From an uncultured Planctomycetaceae bacterium (GTDB lineage: Bacteria > Planctomycetota > Planctomycetia > Planctomycetales > Planctomycetaceae): 64,000 bases of DNA. Made by a program: the position numbers and the translations under genes. The stretch lies in contig CAIOKE010000218.1 of NCBI GenBank assembly GCA_903858815.1, positions 1-64,000 of the forward strand, in the 5' to 3' direction. Below the pieces are notes generated by a model. That model did not search any database and was not told the origin of the DNA. It saw nothing but the letters and a program-made list of their open reading frames with translations. Shown in pieces: positions 1 through 9,129 of this stretch (position 1 is its first letter; every line of letters starts with the position of its first letter).

Positions 1-70
1 CTGGTGCTCGGTGGTCCCGGGGGGGTGTGACCGAGCTGGTGCTCGGTGGTCCCGGGGGCGGGGGGCGAGC
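1..70. repeat. GC-rich direct repeat pair at the window edge
   Basis: A 23-base unit beginning CTGGTGCTCGGTGG occurs exactly twice, at 1-23 and 36-58. The second copy starts inside a hairpin (CCGAGC, loop TGGT, GCTCGG at 31-46). A related sequence lies at 45223-45247, also followed by CGAGC-GT-GG, so the two places probably carry one dispersed repeat family. The rest of 71-298 shows no convincing gene; it is the leader of the alcohol dehydrogenase. Confidence 0.7.
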
Positions 71-298
71 TGTTGGTTGGTGGTCGTGGGGAGGACAGTG
101 CGAAATTGTCTTGATTCCGGCGTGTATTCGCAGGATCGCCGCGATTCCCAAAACAAGATCTGCCGTTGTTCCGGTGTGTCTGCGGTTGGATGGTCAGCGT
201 CAGCGGGGGTATGATTCGTGCCCAACCACTCTCTGCTGCGGTCGATTGTTTGAATGCGACCGTCCTTCCCTACTGCTTCTTTTACGGCCCTGGCAATT

Positions 299-1528
299 AT
301 GCACGGCACTGTAGAACTTCCGCCATTCGACTTTCAGCAGCGAACTCGGCTGATCTATGGTCCGGGTACTGTGCAGACACATCTTGTGCAGTCTGTGCGG
401 GAATTGAATGCCGGTACGGCGCTGTTGGTGACTGATGCGGGGTTGCGTCAGGCCGGCCATGCGACTCAGGCAGAGCGTCTGCTGCGGGATGCAGGTCTGC
501 AGTGTTATGTGTACGACGATGTGCACGAGAATCCAACGTCGAATGATGTTGAGGCCTGCACTCGTTTTGCTCGCGGACGTGGCATCGACGTTCTGATTGG
601 GCTTGGTGGTGGCAGCAGCATGGATTGCGCGAAGGGCGCCAACTTTCTTCTGACGAATGGCGGTCGGATTCATGATTACAAGGGGATCGGGAAAGCTCGT
701 TTGCCGATGCTGCCGATGATTGCCGTTCCCACGACGTCCGGGACCGGCAGTGAGGCTCAGTCGTTTGCCGTAATTGCGGATGCAGAATCGCATTTGAAGA
801 TGGCCTGTGGTGATGTGAAGGCAGCGTGTCGTGTGGCTGTTCTTGATCCCTTATTGACGCTGACGATGCCGCTGTCTGTGACGGCGGCCACGGGGATTGA
901 CGCAATGACGCATGCGATTGAAAGTTTTGTGACGGTGCGTCGCAACACGATATCGGGGATGTTTGCTGGTCAGGCGTGGGAGCTGTTGTCAGCCGCCTTT
1001 CCGCAGGTGCTTGCTGATCCTTCAAGCGTGGATGCTCGCGGTCGCATGCAGCTGGGGGCATTTCTGGCGGGTGCGGCGATTGAAAACAGTATGCTGGGTG
1101 CGGCGCATGCTGCAGCCAATCCTCTGACCGCCCGCTTCGGGACGACTCATGGTCACGCCGTGGGCCTGATGCTGCCACCTGTGATTCGATTTAATGCGCT
1201 GCAGTCGAATATCGCCCCGCTGTATGCTCAATTGGTACAGCGGGCAGGCTGGGGGGCTGGATCCGGGACTGTGGATGCAAGCGTGGCAGGTGAGCAACTG
1301 GCTGCGGGGTTTGTCAGGCTGCTGAAGCTGGCAGGACTTCCGGTGACTCTGGCGGAGGTTGCGGGTGGAACGCCGTCTGCTGACGTCATTTCTGAATTGG
1401 CGGCCGATGCGGCTCAGCAGTGGACGGGGACTTTCAATCCGCGTCGAGTGGAGGCCGGGGATTTTGCGTTTCTTTACGTGCAGGCTCTGTCGTTGTTTTC
1501 TGAAGCGAGCGTGCCGTCATGGCGCTGA
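299..1528 (+). CDS. Iron-containing alcohol dehydrogenase family protein
   Basis: This 409-residue protein belongs to the group III (iron-type) alcohol dehydrogenases, which oxidise or reduce alcohols/aldehydes with NAD(P) in the cytoplasm. The N-terminal half carries the dinucleotide loop GLGGGSSMDCAK; the C-terminal helical half carries the metal-binding pattern GIDAMTHAIESFV and a later HGHAVGLMLPP, which supply the iron-ligand histidines. I start at ATG 299 because the protein there (MHGTVELPPF) aligns with the usual family start; an in-frame ATG at 254 would add 15 atypical residues. Its last 10 bases overlap the next gene, an ABC ATPase, so the two are probably co-transcribed. The substrate cannot be told from sequence. 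Confidence 0.93.
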   Translation: MHGTVELPPFDFQQRTRLIYGPGTVQTHLVQSVRELNAGTALLVTDAGLRQAGHATQAERLLRDAGLQCYVYDDVHENPTSNDVEACTRFARGRGIDVLIGLGGGSSMDCAKGANFLLTNGGRIHDYKGIGKARLPMLPMIAVPTTSGTGSEAQSFAVIADAESHLKMACGDVKAACRVAVLDPLLTLTMPLSVTAATGIDAMTHAIESFVTVRRNTISGMFAGQAWELLSAAFPQVLADPSSVDARGRMQLGAFLAGAAIENSMLGAAHAAANPLTARFGTTHGHAVGLMLPPVIRFNALQSNIAPLYAQLVQRAGWGAGSGTVDASVAGEQLAAGFVRLLKLAGLPVTLAEVAGGTPSADVISELAADAAQQWTGTFNPRRVEAGDFAFLYVQALSLFSEASVPSWR

Positions 1529-2274
1529 TTGAACTGCGAGATGTCTGCAAAACGTATGATCTGGGTGAAGTACAGGTACACGCGCTGCGTCCGACAACGC
1601 TGAAGATTGAGCGTGGGGAATATGTGGCGCTGCTGGGGCCGTCGGGTTCCGGAAAATCCACTCTGATGAATACTCTGGGGTGTCTGGACCGTCCTACGAC
1701 GGGCAGTTATCTGCTGGATAATGAAGAGATCGCGACGATGTCGCGCAACGCGCGGGCGGGGATCCGTAATCGCCACATAGGTTTTGTGTTTCAGAATTTC
1801 AATCTGCTGGCACGGACATCAGCGCTGGAGAACGTGGAGCTGCCGTTGTTGTATGGTCCGGGAATCTCGGCCCGTCAGCGTCGGCAGCGTGCAAAGCAGA
1901 TGCTGGAAATGGTGGGGCTGGGATCGCGACTGGACCATCATCCGGGGCAGTTGTCCGGTGGGCAGCAGCAGCGGGTGGCGATTGCGAGGGCGCTGGTGAC
2001 AGAGCCTTCGATTCTGATGGGTGACGAGCCAACGGGAAACCTTGATTCGAAGACCAGCCGGGAGGTGATCGAGCTGTTTCGTCAGTTGAATGAGGAGCGA
2101 GGGATTACGGTCATTCTGGTGACTCATGACCTGAATGTGGCAAAAAATGCGCGTCGAATCCTCGTTTTGAGAGACGGCAGCATTGTGGCTGACACAACAA
2201 AGTTTGAGGAGGCGTTTAACTTTCTCCATTCTACCGGATCGATACATCCGGAGGAGCAGTCACCACAGGAATGA
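1519..2274 (+). CDS. ABC transporter ATP-binding protein, MacB/LolD type
   Basis: This 251-residue protein is a complete ABC ATPase. It has Walker A GPSGSGKST near residue 40, the Q-loop FQNFNLL, signature LSGGQQQRVAIARAL, Walker B ILMGDEPTG and the switch histidine in LVTHD. The spacing and the 'LGCLDRPTTGSYLLD' style stretch are those of the MacB/LolD exporters, which act on lipoproteins, peptides or macrolides from the periplasmic side. It overlaps the upstream dehydrogenase by 10 bases and precedes a TolC-like gene by 56 bases. No MacB/FtsX-like permease is adjacent; the nearest (11812-13149) has its own ATPase, so the partner is not known. Confidence 0.93.
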   Translation: MALIELRDVCKTYDLGEVQVHALRPTTLKIERGEYVALLGPSGSGKSTLMNTLGCLDRPTTGSYLLDNEEIATMSRNARAGIRNRHIGFVFQNFNLLARTSALENVELPLLYGPGISARQRRQRAKQMLEMVGLGSRLDHHPGQLSGGQQQRVAIARALVTEPSILMGDEPTGNLDSKTSREVIELFRQLNEERGITVILVTHDLNVAKNARRILVLRDGSIVADTTKFEEAFNFLHSTGSIHPEEQSPQE

Positions 2275-2330
2275 CCCTTACAACCTGAATTCGTGTTTTT
2301 CTGCTCGGTTCTGGGCCGATTCTGCTGGCT

Positions 2331-4184
2331 ATGAGCCACAGAAAACTCAGCCAATTTCTACAGGTGTTCAGTCTGGCAGCCGGTCTGGTTGTTGCTGACG
2401 GGACATTGCAGGCCCAGCTGGTTCCGGAGGATGAGTCGCGGATTCGCTGGACTCAGCCTGGTGCAGCATCGCGTTATCGACGTCCGGCGGGACCGGAACC
2501 GGTGACTGTGGCGACTCAGGATTCGCCGGCGGAAGAGCGATTTTTGTCATTGAACGAGGCCTTGCGGCGGGCACTGGAAAACTCGGAAGTGATTCGGGTG
2601 CTGGCGGGTGTTTCGGCGACATCGTCCGGGCGAACGATCTACGACACCGCCATTGCTGTGACTCCGATTGACATAGCGAAAGCGAAGTTTGACCCGGTGC
2701 TGCAGGCCAATTCGACGCAGCGTCGCAACGAGAGTCCGTTTTTGAATCCGGTGCTTTCGGAAATCGATGGTCTGACGACGGCGGGGAATGATTATGGGGT
2801 GCGGGTGAATGACCGCAATCAATTGGGCGGGACAGCTTCGATCGGGGCGGATAATCGGTGGGACAGTCGTGATATTGGCGGCTTTGCGAGTCGCAATCAG
2901 CCGGTGATGAGTGTGAGTTATACTCAGCCGATTCTGGCGGGTGCGGGCCTGGCGGCCAATCGGGCTCCGATCGTGGTGGCTCGACTGCAGCAGGAGCAGT
3001 CCTATTTTCAGTTTAAGGATGCGATGCAGCGTCTGGTGCGTGATGTGATTTCGGCGTACTGGCAGCTGGTGCAGGCTCGCACCGAGCTGTGGGCTCGCGA
3101 AATTCAGGTGGAGCAGCTGGAGTTTTCGTTTCGCAGTCTGGAGGCGAAAGCGGATGTGGGATTAAGGAATCGTCCGGCGGCAGCTCAGGCTCAGGCGTCA
3201 TGGTCGAATGCGCGGGCCACTCTGGTGCAGGCGCGGGCCAACGTGCTGCAGCGGGAAGCAGCGTTGCGGAATATCCTTGGCCTGCCTCCGGAAGACGGTG
3301 AGCGGCTGGTTCCCTCGACCCCGCCGACCCGGGACCGGATTGAGTTTCGCTGGAAGGAGATTGTGGAGACAGCGCAGTCCAGTCGTCCGGATCTGATCGA
3401 GCTGAATCTGATACTGGATGCGGATCGGCAGCGACTGGTGCAGCAGGCGAATCTGGCGAAGCCGGCACTGGATGCGACGGCCGGGTATCGCTGGAATGGT
3501 CTGTCCGGACGGACTCCGGCGGGCGATGCTGTCAGTGCGGGTTTGGGTGACAATACGGACTGGTCGATGGGTGTGGTGTTTACGGTGCCTTTGAGTCTGC
3601 GTGAATCGCGAGCTCGGGTGCGTAATCAGGAACTGTTGATTGCGAAGGATCGTGCGAACATTCAGCAGATGCTGCATCAGGCTGAACATCAGCTGGCGAC
3701 TTCACTGCGCGCGATTGAGCAGAATCTGCAGCAGTACGAAGCGTTTCGGGAAGCGCGGCAGGCTTCGGCCTTCAACGTGCGTGCCCAGCGAGCCAATATT
3801 CAGGCTCAGCGCGACACGCTGCTGAGCGAGCTGCTGGCGATTACTGACTGGGCCAACGCGGTATCTGCTGAAGCGCAGTCACTGACATCGTACAATACGG
3901 AACTGGCGAATCTGGAGCTGCAGTCCGGCACGATCCTGGAGACTCACGGGATTCGATTCACAGAAGAGCGATTTGGCAGCATTGGTCCGCACGGCTGGTG
4001 CATGGAAGAGACCGGCAGTTATCCGCAGAGTCTTAAGGCCAGTGACACTGTGTCGCGATACAAAGAGGAATCGCGAGCGTCTGAAGAGGCCTTTGAGCTG
4101 AAGGATTTTCCGCGGCGACGCAGTGGTGGGGCGACCGGGGTGCCGGAGAATGCGGGTGGTCCGGATCTGCCCGAACCACCGTGA
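2331..4184 (+). CDS. TolC family outer membrane efflux protein
   Basis: This 617-residue protein is a probable outer-membrane channel of the TolC/OEP family. An N-terminal signal peptide ends near residue 28 (GTLQAQ). The body shows the two long alpha-helical hairpin repeats typical of OEP domains, rich in A/Q/R/E heptads (for example residues 220-330 and 440-540), with beta-strand stretches such as QPVMSVSYTQPI and DWSMGVVFTVPLSL. It is longer than E. coli TolC because of a roughly 90-residue polar C-terminal tail. Following an ABC ATPase gene, it may form the exit duct of an exporter, but the inner-membrane permease and adaptor are not here. Confidence 0.9.
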   Translation: MSHRKLSQFLQVFSLAAGLVVADGTLQAQLVPEDESRIRWTQPGAASRYRRPAGPEPVTVATQDSPAEERFLSLNEALRRALENSEVIRVLAGVSATSSGRTIYDTAIAVTPIDIAKAKFDPVLQANSTQRRNESPFLNPVLSEIDGLTTAGNDYGVRVNDRNQLGGTASIGADNRWDSRDIGGFASRNQPVMSVSYTQPILAGAGLAANRAPIVVARLQQEQSYFQFKDAMQRLVRDVISAYWQLVQARTELWAREIQVEQLEFSFRSLEAKADVGLRNRPAAAQAQASWSNARATLVQARANVLQREAALRNILGLPPEDGERLVPSTPPTRDRIEFRWKEIVETAQSSRPDLIELNLILDADRQRLVQQANLAKPALDATAGYRWNGLSGRTPAGDAVSAGLGDNTDWSMGVVFTVPLSLRESRARVRNQELLIAKDRANIQQMLHQAEHQLATSLRAIEQNLQQYEAFREARQASAFNVRAQRANIQAQRDTLLSELLAITDWANAVSAEAQSLTSYNTELANLELQSGTILETHGIRFTEERFGSIGPHGWCMEETGSYPQSLKASDTVSRYKEESRASEEAFELKDFPRRRSGGATGVPENAGGPDLPEPP

Positions 4185-4193
4185 GCGGCAGTA

Positions 4194-4550
4194 TCAGAGG
4201 CTGTGCTGAACACAGAGTGTGAGTGACTGCTGCAGTTGCCGCAGTGACTGCACAACGGTTGATTGCTGCGGCAGTCGAGTGGCGGTGCGGGCTACGGCAT
4301 CACTGCAGGCCTGCCAGAAGGCTGGGTTTCCGGGGCGCTCCGCTGCGATGATGTCCGCTGCATGCTGCAGCAGTGCGACCGTTTCGGAGCGGGCAGCTGC
4401 GGTGTCATTGCTGGTGCTGTGTGCATTGAGCAGCTGCAGGGATTGCTGCAGCTGCCGTGTCAGGCTGTTGGCCGGCTGGGTGCTGGCAGCAGCGAAGGGA
4501 CCGGCGGCCAGAGTACCGGCCAGAGTAAAGAGGGCCTGACGTCGCAGCAT
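4194..4550 (-). CDS. Small exported protein, unknown function
   Basis: This 118-residue protein starts MLRRQALFTLAGTLAAGPFA, an export signal with an RR pair that could use the Tat or Sec route, cut after AAA. The mature part is a helical, Gln/Leu/Ala-rich domain of about 95 residues with only two cysteines. I do not recognise a family. It runs convergently with the TolC-like gene, 9 bases away, and shares its strand with the LOG/STAS genes upstream, about 100 bases apart. The signal peptide and clean ORF argue it is real; it could be a small soluble periplasmic four-helix protein. Confidence 0.6.
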   Translation of the reverse strand: MLRRQALFTLAGTLAAGPFAAASTQPANSLTRQLQQSLQLLNAHSTSNDTAAARSETVALLQHAADIIAAERPGNPAFWQACSDAVARTATRLPQQSTVVQSLRQLQQSLTLCVQHSL

Positions 4551-4651
4551 GGAATTCTCCTGCCCGCTGGTGGGCTGTCTGGGACTGCAGTTTTATGGAC
4601 ACCGTTATTCTGTGAACATTGAGCGAAATGTTCAACAGGATTCGCCGGGTT

Positions 4652-5719
4652 TCAGGACTGATTTTCCGAGGGGATTCGGCCGCAGTGTCCCTCCAGCTCG
4701 CAGTTGAGCAGGTCGATCATCTGCCGCAGTCTGCCGACGGCTCGACGATCCGGACAGAAGGCGAGGCGGGGCAATTGTGCGAGGTGTTCATCGTCCGCTT
4801 CGACTCGGTGAGTTTCCGTGCGTTCGATGCGCCCTTTGGCACAGATGTCACTGAATTCGTCATTGAGTCGCTGCAGCAGCTGGTCATCGGGGGCAATGTG
4901 CAGTCTGAGCACGAGGCGTTCACCGATGAATCGCATGCTGTTATAGACGCTGTAGAACCCGAGCACTTCTTCGACGGCCTGTTCAACACTGTCAGTGACT
5001 TTGAAGAGTGACATGTCAGCGGGGGAAATGAGGCCCTGATCGAGCAGGTGTGTGCGGATGTAGCTTTCGAAATCCTTCCAGAAGGTGCCGCCGGGCTGGT
5101 CCAGCATGACGAGGGGCATCAGGTCGCGTTTGCCGGTCTGCACCAGAGTCAGAGTTTCAAAGGCTTCGTCGAGAGTGCCAAAACCACCGGGACAGGTGAC
5201 GATGGCGTGGACTTCCTTGACGAACATCAGTTTGCGGGTGAAGAAGTACTTCAGGCTGACCAGTTTGGAATCGCCGGCGATGACGGGATTGGCCTGTTGT
5301 TCGAAGGGCAGCAGGATATTGAGTCCCATGGCCATATCGCGTCCGGAACCGCGGTGTGCGGCTTCCATGATGCCGCCACCGGCGCCGGTCACGACCATCC
5401 AGCCTTCTTCCGCCATGCGGCGACCGAACTGTTCGGCGGTGTGCCATGTGGGATGATCGGGGCGAGTGCGAGCCGAGCCGAAGACGCTGACTTTGCGGTT
5501 GCGACGATACGGGGCAAAGACTTTGAAGGCGTACCGCAGTTCTCGCAGGGCGCGGCTGAGAATCTTCAGGTCTCCGCGGGCTGCATTATCGCCGGACAGC
5601 TTGTCGGCCGTGGCTTTGATTTCGGCAATGAGTTCGGCGTGTGCCCGCAGCTCGGGCACGTGTTCAATGACGTTACTTTCAGATTCCTGCGGATGCCGCA
5701 GCGGCTGACGAGCATTCAA
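4652..5719 (-). CDS. LOG family protein (TIGR00730-like Rossmann fold)
   Basis: This 355-residue protein has the LOG/lysine-decarboxylase-like nucleotide fold. The diagnostic motifs [11 protein letters not shown] and [12 protein letters not shown] are both present in the central 200 residues; in the family they bind and cleave nucleoside 5'-monophosphates (phosphoribohydrolase). It is longer than plant-type LOG enzymes, with about 85 extra residues at each end. The start is TTG 5719, chosen for AGGAG seven bases upstream; no in-frame ATG fits. It follows the STAS gene by 17 bases and is probably in the same operon. Physiological role (cytokinin-like or nucleotide salvage) is unknown. Confidence 0.87.
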   Translation of the reverse strand: MNARQPLRHPQESESNVIEHVPELRAHAELIAEIKATADKLSGDNAARGDLKILSRALRELRYAFKVFAPYRRNRKVSVFGSARTRPDHPTWHTAEQFGRRMAEEGWMVVTGAGGGIMEAAHRGSGRDMAMGLNILLPFEQQANPVIAGDSKLVSLKYFFTRKLMFVKEVHAIVTCPGGFGTLDEAFETLTLVQTGKRDLMPLVMLDQPGGTFWKDFESYIRTHLLDQGLISPADMSLFKVTDSVEQAVEEVLGFYSVYNSMRFIGERLVLRLHIAPDDQLLQRLNDEFSDICAKGRIERTETHRVEADDEHLAQLPRLAFCPDRRAVGRLRQMIDLLNCELEGHCGRIPSENQS

Positions 5720-5736
5720 AGCAGGCTCCTGACCGT

Positions 5737-6102
5737 TCAGTTCAGCAGGGCTTCCATGGCTTCCTGACGGTTGTCGTAAATGGCCCAGATGGTGTCGAGT
5801 GCAGTGATGCGAAGCAGTTCGAGGGCGGGGTCATTGGCACCGCAAAGTACCAGTTCGCCATTCTTGCGTTTGACGAACTTATGGCAGCGGAGCAGCATTG
5901 CGAGGAAGACGGAGCCGAAGTAGCGGACGTTGCTGAGATCGACGACCACCATCGGCGCCTGCTGATCATTCAGCGGTTCCATAATGATGTCGGCGGCGCG
6001 TTCGACAAGGTCCCACGTCAGTGATTCGATGCTGGAGGATGGTGTGACGACGACTGTGTTGTCGTGCCATTCAATGCGGAAATAGTCGGGAACGTCAGAC
6101 AC
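5737..6102 (-). CDS. STAS domain protein, anti-sigma factor antagonist type
   Basis: A single STAS domain of about 121 residues. The pattern [18 protein letters not shown] contains the serine (in FGSVF) that is phosphorylated in SpoIIAA/RsbV-type antagonists, followed by the usual '[21 protein letters not shown]' type strand-helix region. Such proteins control a partner-switching anti-sigma kinase. I prefer the GTG start at 6102, with GAGGTG four bases upstream; an in-frame ATG at 6129 would give 9 more residues. It is the first gene of a two-gene unit with the LOG protein. No RsbW-like kinase or RsbU-like phosphatase lies in the window. Confidence 0.85.
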   Translation of the reverse strand: MSDVPDYFRIEWHDNTVVVTPSSSIESLTWDLVERAADIIMEPLNDQQAPMVVVDLSNVRYFGSVFLAMLLRCHKFVKRKNGELVLCGANDPALELLRITALDTIWAIYDNRQEAMEALLN

Positions 6103-6333
6103 AGAACACCTCGGAGGCAGGAGGTTCATACAGCAGTGCACTCTGATGGAATTGAGAGCTGCCGGGTGCAGCATATCCAAGTTGACGAATTTGGCAAATG
6201 CTGGTGGGGCAGATCACGGTTGGTTGTCGACGTGATTCGCGGGATTTGCAGAGATTCCGAATTGCCCTGCAGCAGGTCAGCGATCAGAATTCCCGAGTCG
6301 GTGGTCTCCATCGCGAGAAACGGGGCTGTTGGT

Positions 6334-7530
6334 ATGACTGAGGGAATTCAGAGATTTGGGGTGCTGCGGTTCCGGACTGTGGCATGGATCGTTGGCTTGT
6401 GGGCGATTTTTCTGCCTCCGCTGGCGAAGGATGCCGGCAATTTGCGGGCTGCGGACGAGCTGCTGACTGACGTGCGGATTCAGACGACTGATGGTGAGCG
6501 TCAGATCGCAGGCCGAGTTGTGGCTGAGGGGGCTGCGGGCGAGTTGCTGGTGGAGGACTCGATCGGCCGCATGCGGCAGCTGGTCAAAACTGAGCTGCTG
6601 TCGCGTGAGGATCGACGTGGTGAGTGGGGTCCGGCCGATTCCGCGGAACTGGCTCGGCAGCTGACGGCCGAGGCGGGAGCTGAGTTTGGTGTGCATGAAA
6701 CGGAGCATTATCTGGTGTGTTCCAACTGTGGCACCGGATATCACCAGTTTATTGGTAAGTTGCTGGAGACGGTCTATTCGCAGTATTTCAGTTTCTGGGA
6801 GAAGCTGCAGGTTTCCGTGAAGGCTCCGGAACGGCGTTTACCGGTGCTGTTGTTTCAGTCCGAGTCAGAGTTTCAGGCCTTTGCCGCTCGCATTCATCCG
6901 GAAACGGATTTTGCGGGTGTGCCGGGCTTTTATTCGGTGCGTGACAATCTGGTGCTGGTGGTTGATCTGACTCGCGATCGAGCTCTGCGAGATGTGGCGA
7001 GCGTAAGGAAGAAGCTGGCGGATCAACCGCTGCAGGTGGCGACGATCGTGCATGAAGCGGTGCATCAGCTGGCTTTCAATTCTGGTTTGCAGCAGCGTTT
7101 TGCAGATTTTCCGGTGTGGTATTCTGAGGGGCTTGCGCTGCACTTTGAACCCCCCACGGAACGTGCTCCTGTGCTTTGGAGTCGTCCGGGTCAGGTGAGT
7201 GCGCGTCATCAGCCCGAGTTTATGCGGCTGGTGCGGGATCAGGCGCTGTCCGTGCCATTATCGGATCTGCTGATCAGCGATGGGGTATTTCAATCGACGG
7301 AAACGGCAGTTGCAGCGTATGCCGAAAGCTGGGCCCTCGTGAGTTATCTGATACGTCAGAAACCGGAACAGTTTGCTGCTTACGTTGCTCGTTTGCAGCA
7401 GTTGGCTCCACTGCAGTCGGTGTCTGCGGCCGAGCGTCAGCAGATGTTTGTGGAAGCTGTGGGCGAGCAGCCGTCCGAGGTAGTTGAGCGTTTGATACCG
7501 TGGGTTCGGCGACTGCGAGTGCCGAGATAG
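6334..7530 (+). CDS. DUF1570-like putative metallopeptidase, exported or membrane-anchored
   Basis: This 398-residue protein begins with a hydrophobic segment (residues 14-28) that is either a signal peptide or an anchor. Near residue 235 it has HEAVH followed 20 residues later by WYSEGLALHFEP, which is the HEXXH...E arrangement of gluzincin-like peptidases; this pairing is typical of the planctomycete DUF1570 group. An earlier segment has CSNCGTGY. The start at ATG 6334 is chosen because upstream residues are unlike a leader and overlap the divergent STAS gene. The pathway is unknown; catalytic activity is inferred only from the motif. Confidence 0.78.
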   Translation: MTEGIQRFGVLRFRTVAWIVGLWAIFLPPLAKDAGNLRAADELLTDVRIQTTDGERQIAGRVVAEGAAGELLVEDSIGRMRQLVKTELLSREDRRGEWGPADSAELARQLTAEAGAEFGVHETEHYLVCSNCGTGYHQFIGKLLETVYSQYFSFWEKLQVSVKAPERRLPVLLFQSESEFQAFAARIHPETDFAGVPGFYSVRDNLVLVVDLTRDRALRDVASVRKKLADQPLQVATIVHEAVHQLAFNSGLQQRFADFPVWYSEGLALHFEPPTERAPVLWSRPGQVSARHQPEFMRLVRDQALSVPLSDLLISDGVFQSTETAVAAYAESWALVSYLIRQKPEQFAAYVARLQQLAPLQSVSAAERQQMFVEAVGEQPSEVVERLIPWVRRLRVPR

Positions 7531-7614
7531 TGTTGCAACGGCGTGGACAGAAGATTCTGTGCGCGGACGTGGCTGGCGATCTGCCCTGCCCTTGACCTGC
7601 CCCGTGCTGTTCCG

Positions 7615-8433
7615 TCAGCTGCTGGCACCTCGGTAGTGACTGATGGACCAGTTAAACACTATGCGAGAGCCGGCGAAGCAGGCTGCGGTGGAGGCGAGCA
7701 TAGCGATTGCGAACAGGGGTTGGCTGGCGGTGCTGAGAATTGTCTGAGCGGGGATTGTGACGACCAGCAGGATGGGCAGGATCCATGAGAAGGCAAACTG
7801 GATTGCTTCGCCGGATTCAAAGCGGCTGGCGTCGGTTCCGTCATAGATGCTGCGTGGGTATTGGGCAAAGATCGTGATATAGAACCAGAAATCGTAGAGA
7901 CCCTGATTGCGACCGAACCAGATGCTGGTGCAGGCGGTAGCGATCATCAGCGAGTAGAAGAAGGTGACAGCGATGGCGATGTAGAACAGGTACAGGAGTA
8001 TGGCAGAAGCGGGGATCGGGCGGTGGAGTTCTGACAGGGACATGACGAGGAGTGCGGTTGCCAGCAGGACCTGAGTGAACATGGCGGGGTTCAGACGCTG
8101 CAGAGAGACGAGAAACTGGGCATCGACGGGTCGGGTGAGTGCGAAATCGAGTCTTCCGGTGCGGATATGTTCGCAGAATGCCGCGCAGTTGGGCATGAAG
8201 AAGGCTTCCACGATCGAGTTGATCAGCATGCCGGTGGCCATAAAGGTGAAGTATTCATCGCGGGACCATTCGCGGATCTGGTCGACTTCGCTGTAGATCA
8301 GGCGAAACAGGGCTACGCGGGCAGCGAACCAGAAGAGGCGAGTGACGACCTGGATCAGGAAGTTTGCGGGAAACATCATTTCCCGGATCAGGGCGTTGCG
8401 GATGAACTGTCCGAGCAGACGCAGGTGAAACAT
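7615..8433 (-). CDS. ABC-2 type transporter permease
   Basis: This 272-residue integral membrane protein has about six hydrophobic segments and matches the uncharacterised ABC-2 permease group (COG3694/PF06182-like), with the characteristic 'GRLDFALTRPVDAQFLVSL' loop seen in that group. The start at ATG 8433 gives an N terminus MFHLRLLGQFIRN typical of these permeases; upstream residues are proline-rich and non-membrane. No Shine-Dalgarno is visible. The family normally works with a paralogous permease and one ATPase in a gene trio, but neither lies beside it, so it is an orphan here. Confidence 0.87.
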   Translation of the reverse strand: MFHLRLLGQFIRNALIREMMFPANFLIQVVTRLFWFAARVALFRLIYSEVDQIREWSRDEYFTFMATGMLINSIVEAFFMPNCAAFCEHIRTGRLDFALTRPVDAQFLVSLQRLNPAMFTQVLLATALLVMSLSELHRPIPASAILLYLFYIAIAVTFFYSLMIATACTSIWFGRNQGLYDFWFYITIFAQYPRSIYDGTDASRFESGEAIQFAFSWILPILLVVTIPAQTILSTASQPLFAIAMLASTAACFAGSRIVFNWSISHYRGASS

Positions 8434-8692
8434 AAGGGTGGGAGGGTGGTTGATTTTTCGTGGATCTGACAGGATTTCCAGGCAAATCCGCTGAGCTGTG
8501 GATTCAGAGGAAGCGCCGGTTGAGTCTGGCGGTTTGGGTGGCGGTCTGCAAGGCGTGTGGTGGGGATTTGGTGTGTGGAACATCAAAAACGGTGGAATTC
8601 CGAGTCGCAGAAATATCGACCCGCGCGACTTGTCGTGGTAGGATTCCCTGCAGGTGCAGGATTCAGGTGGGGCATGCGGGGAGAGCCGGGGC

Positions 8693-9109
8693 ATGGGCAG
8701 AAAAGGCTGGGGCCATCGCAATGATTCGGGCAGTCTGCTGGCATCATCATTGATTATCGGGCTGGGTGGTGGCAGTTGTCTGTTTATGGTGGGTGCGATG
8801 GCTCCGAATTCGCTGCCGCTGGCAGGCGGGATTCTGGGTGGGATTTTTTTTGTCTTTCTGACACTTGTCGCGTTGCAGCGGTTCAGTCGTGGTTTGTCGC
8901 TGGATCTGGGATTTCTGGCGGTGTTTGGTCGTAATCGTCGAGACGATGGATTGCAGGACTATCAACCGCGTCGTGCTGGCAGTGGTGGCTCAGAGAAGCA
9001 CGTTGGTACCAATCAGCCGATTACGGCCAACGAGGCTCATGAGCTGCGGATTACCAGTGCCAGCACGTGGGTACCGGCTCGTGGTCGGCGGCAGTCTGAG
9101 AATAAGTAA
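8693..9109 (+). CDS. Small membrane protein, unknown function
   Basis: This 138-residue protein has two adjacent hydrophobic segments (about residues 15-35 and 40-62) forming a hairpin, then a basic and polar C-terminal tail that is probably cytoplasmic. I do not recognise a family. ATG 8693 is used because it puts the first membrane segment at the usual distance; a GTG at 8654 is possible. Its stop codon overlaps an ATG of the next gene (TAATG at 9107-9111), suggesting co-expression with the thioredoxin-like lipoprotein. Confidence 0.68.
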   Translation: MGRKGWGHRNDSGSLLASSLIIGLGGGSCLFMVGAMAPNSLPLAGGILGGIFFVFLTLVALQRFSRGLSLDLGFLAVFGRNRRDDGLQDYQPRRAGSGGSEKHVGTNQPITANEAHELRITSASTWVPARGRRQSENK

Positions 9110-9129
9110 TGTTTAGGGGGGCAGTAACG

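Noticed and set aside
5048-5767. Plus-strand open frame of 239 codons
   Set aside because: It lies antisense to the LOG gene, whose motifs are clear.
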